DNA of 51,441 nucleotides from an uncultured Blastocatellia bacterium (GCA_946480785.1 CAMLLD010000048.1:1-51441), one strand, 5' to 3'. Shown: positions 1 to 9,569, counted from the stretch's first letter. Made by a program: numbers and translations. Notes: generated by a model from the sequence alone, not told the origin.

Positions 1-1
1 C

Positions 2-100
2 AGCACGGAAGGAAACTGGTCGTGGCGCTACCGCGCCGGCGCCCTCACAGATGAAATCGCCGCTCGTCTCAAGAAGCTCACAACACTCTACGGCCGCCTT
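2..100 (+). CDS. malQ: 4-alpha-glucanotransferase, C-terminal end only (partial)
   Basis: The first 33 codons in frame 2 read like the extreme C-terminus of MalQ-type amylomaltases: an NWSWRYR segment, then a short amphipathic helix ending in LTTLYGR, where family members normally stop. MalQ transfers alpha-1,4-glucan segments between maltodextrins in the cytoplasm, which fits the downstream glucan operon. No stop codon follows: the frame stays open straight into the signal peptide of the next enzyme. A stop (TGA, 102-104) lies one frame over, so a single-base insertion or deletion upstream would restore the expected end. Only about 30 residues are visible, so the identification rests on a short but characteristic stretch. 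Confidence 0.6.
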
Positions 101-1882
101 CTGATCTGTCTCATCTGTGTTCATCTGTGGCTTTTAACAGCTACGGCACAAAGCCCACAGATTTCAAAGGTCGATCCGCCAAGCTGGTGGACCAGCAGTT
201 CAGTCAACCCGGTTCGTCTGTTAATTCACGGCACGAATCTCACTCACTCAATCAAAATCAGTGGCCCAGGCGTGAGCCTCGTGGGCGCGCCGAAAGTAAA
301 CGATCGTGGCACCTACGCTTTTGTCGAAGTTGCGATCTCCCCAAACGCCACACCCGGTCAACGCACAATCACAGTCGGCTCCGCCCGCGTTTCTTTCGAG
401 ATACTCCCGCGACTAGATCGACCTGGCCGCTTTCAAGGTTTCTCGCCCGATGACGTGCTGTACCTGATCATGATCGATCGTTTCAGCGACGGCGATCCGG
501 CGAACAACGATCCGCCGCAATCGCGCGGGCTCTACGATCGGCAAAACAAGTTCTACTACCACGGTGGCGATCTTCAGGGCGTGATCGATCGTCTTCCTTA
601 TTTAAAAGATCTCGGCGTCACCGCCATCTGGCTCACACCGTGGTACGACAACTACGATCGCCCGAACCAGATAGAGTTGAAAGAAGGCCACCCGAGCACC
701 GGCTTTCACGGTTACAACCCGCAGGACTTCTACGCGGTCGAAGAACATTTCGGCACGCTCGCGAAACTCAAAGAGCTCGTCGCCGCCGCGCACCGCTCCG
801 GCATCAAGATCATCCAGGACGAGGTCGTGAATCACACCGGTCCGTATCATCCTTGGGTCGACGATCCCCCGACGCCCACGTGGTTCAACGGCACGAAAGC
901 GAACCATCTCAATAACGTTTTCCAAACGTGGGTGCTGCACGATCCGCGTCCGGTTGCAGAATTGAAACGCGAGACGATGGAGGGTTGGTTTCTCGACTTC
1001 CTTCCCGATCTCAACCAGCATGACAAGGAAGTCTCGCGCTATCTGATTCAAAACACGTTGTGGTGGATCGGCGTGACCGGACTCGACGGCATTCGCATGG
1101 ACACGTGGCAATACGTGCCGAACGATTTCTGGCGCGACTGGAACGCGGCGCTGAAGCGCGAATTTCCGCATTTCACTGTCGTCGGTGAGGTGAAAGATGG
1201 CGACGTGGTCCACACGTCGTATTTTCAAAAGACAGGCGCGCAATCACTGCTCGACTTCCCATTGTTCTACTCGCTTCGGCACGCGTTTGCTGAAGGCGGG
1301 CCGATCAAGGAAATATCGCAGACGCTCGCACGAGACTATCTTTATCCCAACCCGAACATACTCGTGACGCTGCTCGGTGGTCACGACGATGGCCGCTTCA
1401 TGAGCGACAAGGGCGCGACGATCGCCGGTCTCAAGCTCGCGAACGCATTTGTGTTGACGACGCGCGGCGTGCCGCAGCTTTATTACGGCGACGAGATCGC
1501 GATGACTGGACCAGACGAGCCGACGACGCGCGCTGATTTCCCGCCTGAAGCATTCACCGTCGCTGGTCGGACCAAAGAACAGCAGGACTTGTTTGACTAT
1601 ATTCAGCGACTGATAAAACTTCGCCGCGAACTCGAGCCGCTGCGAAGAGCGCCGTTGGTTAATTTGTATGTTTCGGAGCAGCATTATGCGTACTCGCGCG
1701 GAGGGGTGATAGTAGTGCTGAACAATGAGAACGACCAGGCTGAAGTCGAGTTTGACACGGATTTCAAAAACGGATCGGTGCTTCACGACCGGTTGGGCGT
1801 AAGCCGGGATATTGTTGTCAGCGACGGAAAGTTGAAAGTTACGTTACCGAAAAGATCTGTGGCTGTTTTCACGGAGGACTGA
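101..1882 (+). CDS. Secreted GH13 alpha-amylase family enzyme (SusA/neopullulanase-like)
   Basis: A GH13 glycoside hydrolase expected to cut alpha-1,4 links of maltodextrin or pullulan outside the cytoplasm. From codon 101 the frame gives a hydrophobic signal-like segment ending ATAQS. Next comes a beta-sandwich resembling the cyclomaltodextrinase N-terminal domain (KVDPPSWW, LLIHGTNL), then the (beta/alpha)8 barrel. All four GH13 regions are present: DEVVNH; GIRMD with the nucleophile Asp codon at 1100; VVGEV with the acid Glu at 1187; GGHDD with the Asp at 1385. There is no ATG, GTG or TTG between the MalQ-like end and the signal segment. The first GTG (272) lies inside the N-terminal domain and would remove the signal peptide, so the true start is unresolved. 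The stop overlaps the next ATG (TGATG), implying coupling. Confidence 0.88.
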   Translation: MICLICVHLWLLTATAQSPQISKVDPPSWWTSSSVNPVRLLIHGTNLTHSIKISGPGVSLVGAPKVNDRGTYAFVEVAISPNATPGQRTITVGSARVSFEILPRLDRPGRFQGFSPDDVLYLIMIDRFSDGDPANNDPPQSRGLYDRQNKFYYHGGDLQGVIDRLPYLKDLGVTAIWLTPWYDNYDRPNQIELKEGHPSTGFHGYNPQDFYAVEEHFGTLAKLKELVAAAHRSGIKIIQDEVVNHTGPYHPWVDDPPTPTWFNGTKANHLNNVFQTWVLHDPRPVAELKRETMEGWFLDFLPDLNQHDKEVSRYLIQNTLWWIGVTGLDGIRMDTWQYVPNDFWRDWNAALKREFPHFTVVGEVKDGDVVHTSYFQKTGAQSLLDFPLFYSLRHAFAEGGPIKEISQTLARDYLYPNPNILVTLLGGHDDGRFMSDKGATIAGLKLANAFVLTTRGVPQLYYGDEIAMTGPDEPTTRADFPPEAFTVAGRTKEQQDLFDYIQRLIKLRRELEPLRRAPLVNLYVSEQHYAYSRGGVIVVLNNENDQAEVEFDTDFKNGSVLHDRLGVSRDIVVSDGKLKVTLPKRSVAVFTED

Positions 1883-3201
1883 TGCAGAAACCACGTTTGA
1901 GCTTCGGGCAGATCTGGAACATGAGCTTCGGCTTTCTCGGCATTCAGTTTGGCTGGGGCTTGCAGCTCGCCAACATGAGCCCGATCTACAAGTATCTGCA
2001 CGCCGACGAAGCTACGCTCCCGTATCTCTGGCTCGCTGGTCCAATCACCGGTCTGCTGATCCAACCCATTATCGGCTCGATGAGCGATCGCACGTGGAAC
2101 CGTCTCGGCCGCCGCCGTCCATACTTCCTCGTGGGCGCGATCCTCGCCAGCGTCGCGTTGTTCTTCATGCCCGACTCGTCGGCGTTGTGGGTGGCCGCGG
2201 GGCTGCTCTGGATTCTCGACGCCAGCATCAACATCACGATGGAACCGTTTCGCGCGTTCGTCGCAGACAAGCTGCCGGAAGAACAACGCACGCTCGGTTT
2301 CGTGATGCAGAGCTGGTTCATCGGCATCGGCCAGACGCTGGCGAATGCGCTGCCGTATTTGTTTACCGCGTTGGGCGTGGTGGGCGTGATGGCGACCGGC
2401 ATTCCCCTCTCGGTGGAATACTCGTTCAAGATCGGCGCGATCGTTTTCCTCGCCGCTGTGTTGTGGACCGTGCTGACGACGAAAGAATATCCGCCGGAGG
2501 ATATGGAAGCGTTTGAGCGGATGCGGCGCGAGAAGAAGGGAATCACGCGCGGCTTTGGCGAGATCTTTTCTTCGCTCGCCGAGATGCCGGCCACGATGAA
2601 ACAGCTCGCGGTGGTCCAGTTCTTCACCTGGTTTGCGCTGCCGTGCATGTGGCAGTTCTTCGGCGTGGCGATCGCTCATCACGTCTTCCGCGCTGTGGAT
2701 GAGAAGTCGCCGTCGTTCGCCGCGGGAGCGGAGTGGGGCGGTTTGTGTTTCGCTGCTTACAACGTCGTCTGCTTCACGGTAGCGTTCATGTTGCCGGGGT
2801 TGGCGAAAGCGACGAGCCGCAAGACCGTACACATCATCGCGCTGGTTTGTGGTGGTCTTGGTCTAATCTCGGTTTTGTTTATTACGAACAAGTACCTGCT
2901 GTTCGCGAGCATGGCGGGCGTCGGTATCGCGTGGGCTTCGATCCTGTCTATGCCTTACGTGATGCTTTCGACCGCGGTACCGCCCGCGCGCATGGGCGTT
3001 TACATGGGCGTGTTCAATTTGTTCATCGTGATCCCGCAGATCGTCGAGTCGCTCGTGATACCGAATATCTTCAACCGCGTACTCGGCGGCGATGCGCGCA
3101 ACGTCGTAGTGCTCGGCGGGATCAGTCTTTTAATCAGCGCTGTTTCAGTGCTCATCGTGAACGACGTTCACGAACCAGGTCGGCGAATCCGTGAAACCTA
3201 A
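1882..3201 (+). CDS. MFS sugar transporter (maltose/maltodextrin type)
   Basis: A 439-residue integral membrane protein of the major facilitator superfamily, with about twelve hydrophobic segments. After the second segment it carries the MFS signature loop GSMSDRTWNRLGRRRP, as in the glycoside-pentoside-hexuronide/sucrose-maltose branch of symporters. It starts with ATG overlapping the upstream GH13 stop by one base. Its stop lies 11 bases inside the next GTG-started gene, so it is translationally embedded in the glucan operon. The context suggests import of maltose or short maltodextrins made by the secreted GH13, GH15 and GH31 enzymes. No SusC/SusD pair is visible, so outer-membrane passage must depend on porins or genes elsewhere. 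The exact substrate is inferred from context only. Confidence 0.87.
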   Translation: MQKPRLSFGQIWNMSFGFLGIQFGWGLQLANMSPIYKYLHADEATLPYLWLAGPITGLLIQPIIGSMSDRTWNRLGRRRPYFLVGAILASVALFFMPDSSALWVAAGLLWILDASINITMEPFRAFVADKLPEEQRTLGFVMQSWFIGIGQTLANALPYLFTALGVVGVMATGIPLSVEYSFKIGAIVFLAAVLWTVLTTKEYPPEDMEAFERMRREKKGITRGFGEIFSSLAEMPATMKQLAVVQFFTWFALPCMWQFFGVAIAHHVFRAVDEKSPSFAAGAEWGGLCFAAYNVVCFTVAFMLPGLAKATSRKTVHIIALVCGGLGLISVLFITNKYLLFASMAGVGIAWASILSMPYVMLSTAVPPARMGVYMGVFNLFIVIPQIVESLVIPNIFNRVLGGDARNVVVLGGISLLISAVSVLIVNDVHEPGRRIRET

Positions 3202-6193
3202 ACGACTTACACTAACGTTACTCATCACCATCCTTGTGGTCTCGGCAACCGGCGCTCTGGCCCAACAGCGAGAATCCGCGCGTCCGGTTCCCGACTGGGT
3301 GCGTGACGGCGTCATCTACGAGATCTATCCGCGCGCTTTCTCGCAACAGGGAAACTTCGACGCGATCACCGCGCGTCTCGACGAGCTCAAAGATCTCGGT
3401 GTCACGATTCTCTGGCTGATGCCCGTTAATCCGATCGGCCAGGAGAAAAAGAAGGGCACGATCGGGAGCCCGTACGCGGTGCGCGATTACTTCGAGGTCA
3501 ATACCGCCTACGGCTCGGGTGACGATCTGCACCGGCTCATCAACGAGGCGCACAAGCGCGGCTTGAAAGTCATTATCGACATCGTTGCGAACCACACGTC
3601 GTGGGACGCACTTTTGATGAAGCAGCATCCGGACTTCTACAAACGCGACGCGCAAGGCAACATCGTGTCTCCGCACGACTGGTCCGACGTCGCCGCGCTG
3701 AATTATGAGAACCCCGGCACGCGCCGCTACATGACGAATGTGATGAGGTACTGGCTGCGTGATTTCGGGGTCGATGGCTTTCGTTGCGACGTCGCGGGTG
3801 AAGTGCCGACGGACTTTTGGGAAACGGCCCGCGTCGCGTTGGAGAAGGAGAAGGCGGACATCGTGATGCTCGCGGAAGCGCACAAGCCTGACTTGCAGGT
3901 GAAGGCGTTCGATCTCGATTACTCGTGGCCGTTGCACAGCGCGCTGACGGACGTGTTGCAGGGTCGCGCGCCGGCGACGGAGTTGCGAAAAGAGTGGGAG
4001 AAGGAAGTGCGGGAGTGGCCGAAGGGCGCGCTGCACATGCGCTTCTCAGACAATCATGACGAGCGCCGCGCGATCGCGCGTTTTGGTGAGCGCGGGGCGC
4101 TGGCGGCATCGGCGTTTGTGTTCGCGCTCGATGGCGTGCCGATGATTTATAACGGGATGGAGGTTGGCGATACGACGGAGTCGGGCGCGCCGGCTTTGTT
4201 CGAGAAGATGCCGATCTTTTGGGCGTTCGCGGAGAGGCGGCCGGAGTTTCCGAAGTTTTATAAGGAGATGATGGCGCGCAGACGCGCGAGTGTCGCGTTG
4301 CGGCGGGGGACGCTCGAGTGGGTGCGGAACTCGGATGAATCGCGAATCGTGTCGTTTGTGCGGCGTGCGGAAGGTGAAGAGGTGTTGGTGGCGATCAATT
4401 TTTCGAGTGTGCCGTTTAGCGGGACGATTAGAGGGAAGAAGTTTTCGCTGGGCGCGTGGGAGTTTAAGTTTAAGGGTTTTAAAGGAGGGGATTGGCCCAC
4501 CGCCGCAAAAAACGGCTTCGGCACGTCGACGACGCTCGGATCAAAGGTGTGGTTTACGTTGGCGAACGGTGTGATGACGGAGGTGTTCTATCCGACGATC
4601 GACGCAACGAAAATCAAGACGTTGGGACTGAACGTGCACACTGGGGAACGCGTGGAGACCGAGTTGCACGACACGGTTCATCATGTCGAGCTGCCGAACG
4701 AGGCGGCATTGACGTTTCGTCAAATTAACACCGCAAAGAGCGGTCAGTATTCCCTCACGAAAACGTACGTCACCGATCCGCAACGCAACAGCGTGCTGAT
4801 CGACGTGCAGTTCAACAGTAAAATCCCTTCTTACCTTTCCACGCATTACGAACCTGCGCAGATCAACAGGGGCAACTCCGCGCTCATCTCTAACTGCGGA
4901 TCCCAGCCGCAAACAAGTTTGCAGTGCACGATTGCCCTCGGTTTTGGCGAGAATGTAGCGAGCGCGATGGACGCGGCGCGCTCTTCGCTCGCGCGTGGTT
5001 TTGCTGTCGTGCGGAGTGAGTATGAAAACGGGTGGAAGAGATATGTCTCCACGTTGCCGCGCGTCGAAGCGAAATATCAACGACAGTTCAACTTCGCCGC
5101 GATGGTTTTGCGCGGCCTGGAAGACAAGACGTTTCGCGGCGCGGTGATCGCGTCGCCGTCGGTACCATGGGGCGGTGGTAGTGGTCCAAACGTCGATGAA
5201 GCGACGATCAGCGGTTATCACGCGGTCTGGTCGCGCGATCTTTATCATGTCGCGACCGCGTTCATCGCGCTCGGAGATCGCGCGACCGCGAATCGTTTGC
5301 TCGATTACCTTTTTCGCGTACAGCAAAAAGCTGACGGCAGCTTTCCGCGCAACTCGTGGGTCGACGGGCGGCCGATCGGCGACGCGCTGCAAATGGATCA
5401 GGTCGCGCTACCACTCGTGCTTGCGTATCAACTCGAGCGCAACGACGCGCAAACGTGGCGCGCGCACGTAAAACCCGCAGCTGATCTGATCGTGCGGCGT
5501 GGACCAAAGACGGATCAGGATCGTTGGGAAGAAAAGTCGGGTTATTTTCCCGCCACCGTCGCCGCGGAGATCGCGGGACTCGTGTGTGCAGCAGAGATCG
5601 CGAAGAACAACGGCGACACAAACTCCGCCGGCACGTATCTAAAAACCGCCGACGACTGGGTGCGGAACCTCGAGCCGATTAACACGACAGTCACCGACGC
5701 CGGCTTTCTCGAACTCGTGCGTCTCGGCATCAAGCGTCCGAACGATCCGTACATCACCAACGCGCTCGCAGTCGTCGATCAAAAGATCAAAGTCACCACT
5801 CCCGCCGGCGACGCGTGGTATCGCTACAACGGCGACATCTACGGCGAAACTCCAATGGGTGGCGACTTCGACGGCCGCAATGGGGTCGGACGTCTTTGGA
5901 CCTTTCTCACGGGTGAACGCGGTGAATACGAGATCGCGGCGGGCGATCTTGCTGCCGCGCGCAAACGACTCGACACGCTCGCGGCGTTCGCAAACGACGG
6001 CCTGATGATTCCCGAACAAGTCTGGGACCGAAGCGACTCGCCGAGCGAAGCGTTTCGTTTCGGCGAAGGCACCGGCTCGGCCACGCCGCTCGCGTGGTCC
6101 ATGGCGCAGTTCATTCGGCTCGCGCTAAATCTCCAGCATGGCCGCAATCTCGAGACGCCGGATCTCGTAGCGCAACGGTACGCCGCACGATGA
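3191..6193 (+). CDS. Secreted GH13-GH15 fusion: alpha-amylase plus glucoamylase
   Basis: A 1000-residue two-enzyme protein. A signal peptide (about residues 1-24, ending GALAQ) precedes a compact GH13 barrel with DIVANHT, GVDGFRCD (nucleophile D200), MLAEAH (acid E229) and SDNHD (D290). From about residue 436 a glucodextranase-like N-domain (GFGTSTTLGSKVWFTLANGV) and a GH15 alpha/alpha barrel follow, with HAVWSRDLYH, the catalytic-acid region DRWEE (E780/E781) and the base region IPEQVWD (E942). The chain could make internal cuts and release glucose from ends. The linker beta-sandwich between about residues 535 and 600 looks shorter than in stand-alone GH15 enzymes. The GTG start overlaps the MFS gene by 11 bases and the stop overlaps the next ATG (ATGA). 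Confidence 0.9.
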   Translation: MKPKRLTLTLLITILVVSATGALAQQRESARPVPDWVRDGVIYEIYPRAFSQQGNFDAITARLDELKDLGVTILWLMPVNPIGQEKKKGTIGSPYAVRDYFEVNTAYGSGDDLHRLINEAHKRGLKVIIDIVANHTSWDALLMKQHPDFYKRDAQGNIVSPHDWSDVAALNYENPGTRRYMTNVMRYWLRDFGVDGFRCDVAGEVPTDFWETARVALEKEKADIVMLAEAHKPDLQVKAFDLDYSWPLHSALTDVLQGRAPATELRKEWEKEVREWPKGALHMRFSDNHDERRAIARFGERGALAASAFVFALDGVPMIYNGMEVGDTTESGAPALFEKMPIFWAFAERRPEFPKFYKEMMARRRASVALRRGTLEWVRNSDESRIVSFVRRAEGEEVLVAINFSSVPFSGTIRGKKFSLGAWEFKFKGFKGGDWPTAAKNGFGTSTTLGSKVWFTLANGVMTEVFYPTIDATKIKTLGLNVHTGERVETELHDTVHHVELPNEAALTFRQINTAKSGQYSLTKTYVTDPQRNSVLIDVQFNSKIPSYLSTHYEPAQINRGNSALISNCGSQPQTSLQCTIALGFGENVASAMDAARSSLARGFAVVRSEYENGWKRYVSTLPRVEAKYQRQFNFAAMVLRGLEDKTFRGAVIASPSVPWGGGSGPNVDEATISGYHAVWSRDLYHVATAFIALGDRATANRLLDYLFRVQQKADGSFPRNSWVDGRPIGDALQMDQVALPLVLAYQLERNDAQTWRAHVKPAADLIVRRGPKTDQDRWEEKSGYFPATVAAEIAGLVCAAEIAKNNGDTNSAGTYLKTADDWVRNLEPINTTVTDAGFLELVRLGIKRPNDPYITNALAVVDQKIKVTTPAGDAWYRYNGDIYGETPMGGDFDGRNGVGRLWTFLTGERGEYEIAAGDLAAARKRLDTLAAFANDGLMIPEQVWDRSDSPSEAFRFGEGTGSATPLAWSMAQFIRLALNLQHGRNLETPDLVAQRYAAR

Positions 6194-7173
6194 CGAACGG
6201 ATCAAACAACGACCTGATCTTCGCAGCCGATCTCGGCGGCACGCACCTGCGCGCCGCGACCGTCGACAGCCGCGGCAAGATCCATTTTCGCGCGAAGCAG
6301 AACACGCCCCACGGGACCGATCCGAACGAGATCGTCGCGGCGGTCGTCCACGCCGTGCAGGAGTACAGAGGAGATCTCGGGGCTTCAGCGGACCAGGACC
6401 AGGCTGAGCCTGATCGCTTGAAAGCGATCTCGTTAGTCGTGCCCGGCACGGTTAACGTCGAAACCGGCACGGTCGTCAAAGCGCCGAACCTTCCGTGTCT
6501 CGACGGCTTCCCGCTCGCCGCCGCGTTGACGAACGAGCTCGGTCTGCCTGCGATTCTCGAAAACGATGCGAACGCGGCCGCCGTCGGCGAGATGTGGCAA
6601 GGCGCGGCGCAGGGTTGCCGCACGATCATCTGCGTAACGCTCGGAACCGGCGTCGGTGGCGGGATCATTCTCGACGGCGAGTTATGGCGCGGCGTTGACG
6701 GCGCGGCGGCGGAGATCGGGCACATGTGTGTCGATCCGTTTGGCGGCGTTGCGTGCACGTGCGGCAGTCGCGGCTGTCTGGAAGTGTTCGCGTCGGCGAC
6801 GGCGATCGTACGCATGACGCGCGAGGCGAGTCCGCGTTATCCCGAGTCGGTGCTGCACGCGAGCCGCAATCTCACTGCGGAATCGATCTTCGAGGCCGGC
6901 TTGCAGGGTGATGAGCTCGCGCTCGAGATCTTTCGCCGCATGGGCGTTTACCTCGGCATCGGTCTCGCGAACCTCATCAACATTTTGAATCCCGAAATGA
7001 TCGTGATCGCGGGCGGTGTGGTGAACGGTTGGGATCTGTTCGAAAAACACATGCTGCACGAAGTCGAGGAACGTGCGTTTCCATTGCTGGCGGCCCGCGT
7101 AAAAATCGTGCGCGCAAAGTGCGGCGACGATGCGGGGCTGTTGGGCGCCGCCCGACTCGGGTTCACCGCATGA
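6190..7173 (+). CDS. ROK-family sugar kinase (glucokinase-like)
   Basis: A 327-residue cytoplasmic kinase of the ROK (repressor, ORF, kinase) family without the N-terminal HTH of ROK repressors, hence an enzyme, probably phosphorylating glucose with ATP. It shows the ATP-phosphate motif DLGGTHLRA near the N-terminus, LENDANAAAVGE with the catalytic-base Asp, the GTGVGGGI loop, the ExGH motif AEIGHM, and the zinc-binding CTCGSRGCLE cluster. The ATG at 6190 is chosen because it overlaps the upstream TGA (ATGA), as do its other operon neighbours; an open frame extends further upstream but lies within the GH15 domain. It completes the pathway from imported maltodextrin to glucose 6-phosphate. Confidence 0.9.
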   Translation: MTNGSNNDLIFAADLGGTHLRAATVDSRGKIHFRAKQNTPHGTDPNEIVAAVVHAVQEYRGDLGASADQDQAEPDRLKAISLVVPGTVNVETGTVVKAPNLPCLDGFPLAAALTNELGLPAILENDANAAAVGEMWQGAAQGCRTIICVTLGTGVGGGIILDGELWRGVDGAAAEIGHMCVDPFGGVACTCGSRGCLEVFASATAIVRMTREASPRYPESVLHASRNLTAESIFEAGLQGDELALEIFRRMGVYLGIGLANLINILNPEMIVIAGGVVNGWDLFEKHMLHEVEERAFPLLAARVKIVRAKCGDDAGLLGAARLGFTA

Positions 7174-9569
7174 GAAAACTACTGATCACTCTCGTATTCC
7201 TAATCACCTTAACCGGCGTAGTCGCGGGGCAGGACATCACCGCGCTCGATGCGATCGGACCCGTCGCGAGTTTTCAAAAGACCGAAAACACCGTCACGTT
7301 CAAGTGCCGCGATAACTCACAGGTCCAACTCACAATTCTCGCACCGGATCTGATCCGTGTGCGTGCGGCGTTTGGCAAGGAGATTCCCGGGACAGATCAT
7401 TCGTGGGCGGTTGCGAAGGACGATTGGACCACACCGCGTTGGACTTCAACCGAAACGGCAGAATCGATAATGGTTGCAACAGACGAACTCGAAGTGGTCG
7501 TGCATCGCTCACCATTACTGATCGAATTTCGCGACGCTCGCACCCACCAACCAATCAACTCCGACGAACGCCCGATGGCTTACGACGCCAAAGGCCAGCT
7601 TGCCTCGATGCAGTTCGATCCCAAAGCCGGTAACTTCATCGCCGTCTCCAAGAAACTCGGCTTCGACGAACACTTCTACGGTCTCGGCGAAAAGGCCGCA
7701 CGCCTCGACAAACGCCGCGGCTTCTTCGTCAACTGGAACTCCGACACGCCCGGCTACACGGAAGGCAAAGATCCGATCTACCAAACGATCCCGTTCTATC
7801 TCGGCCTGCAACACGGCGCCGCGTACGGCATCTTCTTCGACAACAGCTACCGCAGCTATTTCGACTTCGGCCGCTCGTCGCAGCAACGCGTCTGGTTCGG
7901 CGCTGAAGGCGGCGAGCTGAACTACTACTTTTTCTATGGACCATCAATAAAGAAGATCCTCGGCCGCTACGCCGAGCTCACGGGCCACATGCCTCTACCG
8001 CCGATGTGGGCGCTCGGCAATCAGCAGAGCCGCTGGAGCTACTACCCCGACAAGATGGTCGAACAGGTGGCGCGCGAGTACCGCGAGCGCGACCTGCCGC
8101 TCGACGTGATTCATCTCGACATCGATTACATGCGCGGCTACCGCGTCTTCACTTTCGATCAGCAGCGCTTTCCGAATCCCAAGGCGCTTGCGGAGAAACT
8201 CGCGCGGCAGGGAATAAAGCTCGTGACGATCGTCGATCCCGGCGTCAAACACGATCCACCCGGAGCATCCCCCGACGGTCGTTACTTCGTCTTCGAACAG
8301 GGACTCGAGAAGAACTATTTTCAGCGTCGCAGTAATGGCCAGTTGTTCGTGCCGCGCGTGTGGCCGGGCGAGAGCGTGTTTGTCGATTACACGCTGCCCG
8401 AGGCGCGGCGCTGGTGGGGCGATCTCTTTCGCGTCTACGTCGACAACGGCATCGCGGGTATTTGGAACGACATGAACGAACCGTCTGATTTTGTGGACCA
8501 GACAGGCAAGAACCAGTTGGACGTCGTCAGTAACGACAACGGCGAGAGAACGACGCACGCGAAGAACCGCAACACGTTTGCGTTGCTGATGGCCCAGGCG
8601 ACTTACGAAGGACTCGAACGCCTGCGCCCCGACGGGCGGCCCTACATCATCACGCGCGCCGGTTACGCCGGCATTCAACGTTACGCGACGATGTGGACCG
8701 GGGATACGAACAGCACCTGGGACGCGCTCGCATTGAATATCCCGATGTTCACGACGCTCGGACTTTCGGGTGAACCGTTCGTCGGCAGTGACGTCGGGGG
8801 CTTCATCGGCCGCGGCAACGGCGAACTGCTGGTGCGTTCGTATCAGGTGAGCTTGCTCGCGCCGTTCTGCCGCAACCACAAAGTGATCGACGGTTACGAT
8901 CAGGAGCCGTGGCGCTTCGGCAGGTATTATGAAGACATCATTCGCAAGTATCTGAAACTGCGCTACGAGCTGCTGCCGTTTCTCTACACGACGCTCGAAG
9001 AAGCGCATCGCACGGGCGTGCCGCTGTTTCGTCCTCTATTACTCAACTACCAGAACGACGCGAACACTTACAACATCGACGATCAGTTCATGGTTGGCGA
9101 AGACCTGCTCGTCGCGCCCATCATGAAGCCGGATGTAACGCGGCGTCTGGTATATCTCCCGCCCGGCGCGTGGTACGACTACTGGACGAACAAAAAATAC
9201 ACGGGCGGCACGATGATCTATGTAGATGCTCCACTCGATACCGTTCCGCTCTTCGTGCGCGCCGGAGCGATGATTCCAACTACGCCGCCGCACAACTATG
9301 TCGGCGAGCGTCCCGACGATCCGATCACGTTCAACATCTATCCCGACGACAAAGGACTCGCGTCCGGAAGCCTCTACGAAGACGACGGACTCAGTCCCGC
9401 TTACAAACGCGGTGTTTACAGGCGCACGAAGGTAAGCGCGCGTCCCGACGGCGCGGGATTCTCAGTCTCGGTAGACGCGAGCGAAGGCCAGTACAACCCC
9501 GGCCAGCGCAAACTGAACTTCATCGTCAAGAGCCAGCCTTCAGCGAAGATCACTCGCATGAAAACATAG
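7170..9569 (+). CDS. Secreted GH31 alpha-glucosidase
   Basis: A 799-residue retaining alpha-glucosidase with a signal peptide (MRKLLITLVFLITLTGVVAG). It would release glucose, or act as an alpha-xylosidase in related members, from the non-reducing ends of oligosaccharides. An N-terminal beta-sandwich (DLIRVRAAF) leads into the GH31 barrel with HLDIDYM, the nucleophile motif GIWNDMNEP (D434) and the acid/base region WTGDTNSTW (D512), then FVGSDVGGF and GRYYEDIIRKY. The C-terminal beta domains include VAPIMKP and YLPPGAWYDYWT. The ATG at 7170 overlaps the ROK stop by four bases, making it the last gene of the operon; no clear terminator follows. Maltose-type specificity is inferred from the neighbours. 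Confidence 0.92.
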   Translation: MRKLLITLVFLITLTGVVAGQDITALDAIGPVASFQKTENTVTFKCRDNSQVQLTILAPDLIRVRAAFGKEIPGTDHSWAVAKDDWTTPRWTSTETAESIMVATDELEVVVHRSPLLIEFRDARTHQPINSDERPMAYDAKGQLASMQFDPKAGNFIAVSKKLGFDEHFYGLGEKAARLDKRRGFFVNWNSDTPGYTEGKDPIYQTIPFYLGLQHGAAYGIFFDNSYRSYFDFGRSSQQRVWFGAEGGELNYYFFYGPSIKKILGRYAELTGHMPLPPMWALGNQQSRWSYYPDKMVEQVAREYRERDLPLDVIHLDIDYMRGYRVFTFDQQRFPNPKALAEKLARQGIKLVTIVDPGVKHDPPGASPDGRYFVFEQGLEKNYFQRRSNGQLFVPRVWPGESVFVDYTLPEARRWWGDLFRVYVDNGIAGIWNDMNEPSDFVDQTGKNQLDVVSNDNGERTTHAKNRNTFALLMAQATYEGLERLRPDGRPYIITRAGYAGIQRYATMWTGDTNSTWDALALNIPMFTTLGLSGEPFVGSDVGGFIGRGNGELLVRSYQVSLLAPFCRNHKVIDGYDQEPWRFGRYYEDIIRKYLKLRYELLPFLYTTLEEAHRTGVPLFRPLLLNYQNDANTYNIDDQFMVGEDLLVAPIMKPDVTRRLVYLPPGAWYDYWTNKKYTGGTMIYVDAPLDTVPLFVRAGAMIPTTPPHNYVGERPDDPITFNIYPDDKGLASGSLYEDDGLSPAYKRGVYRRTKVSARPDGAGFSVSVDASEGQYNPGQRKLNFIVKSQPSAKITRMKT

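Noticed and set aside
2..100. Reading the first 100 bases as a chance open frame
   Set aside because: The NWSWRYR to LYGR segment is a close fit to MalQ C-termini and fits the operon.
272..1882. GTG 272 as the start of the GH13 enzyme
   Set aside because: It would cut through the N-terminal beta domain and drop the signal peptide visible upstream in the same frame.
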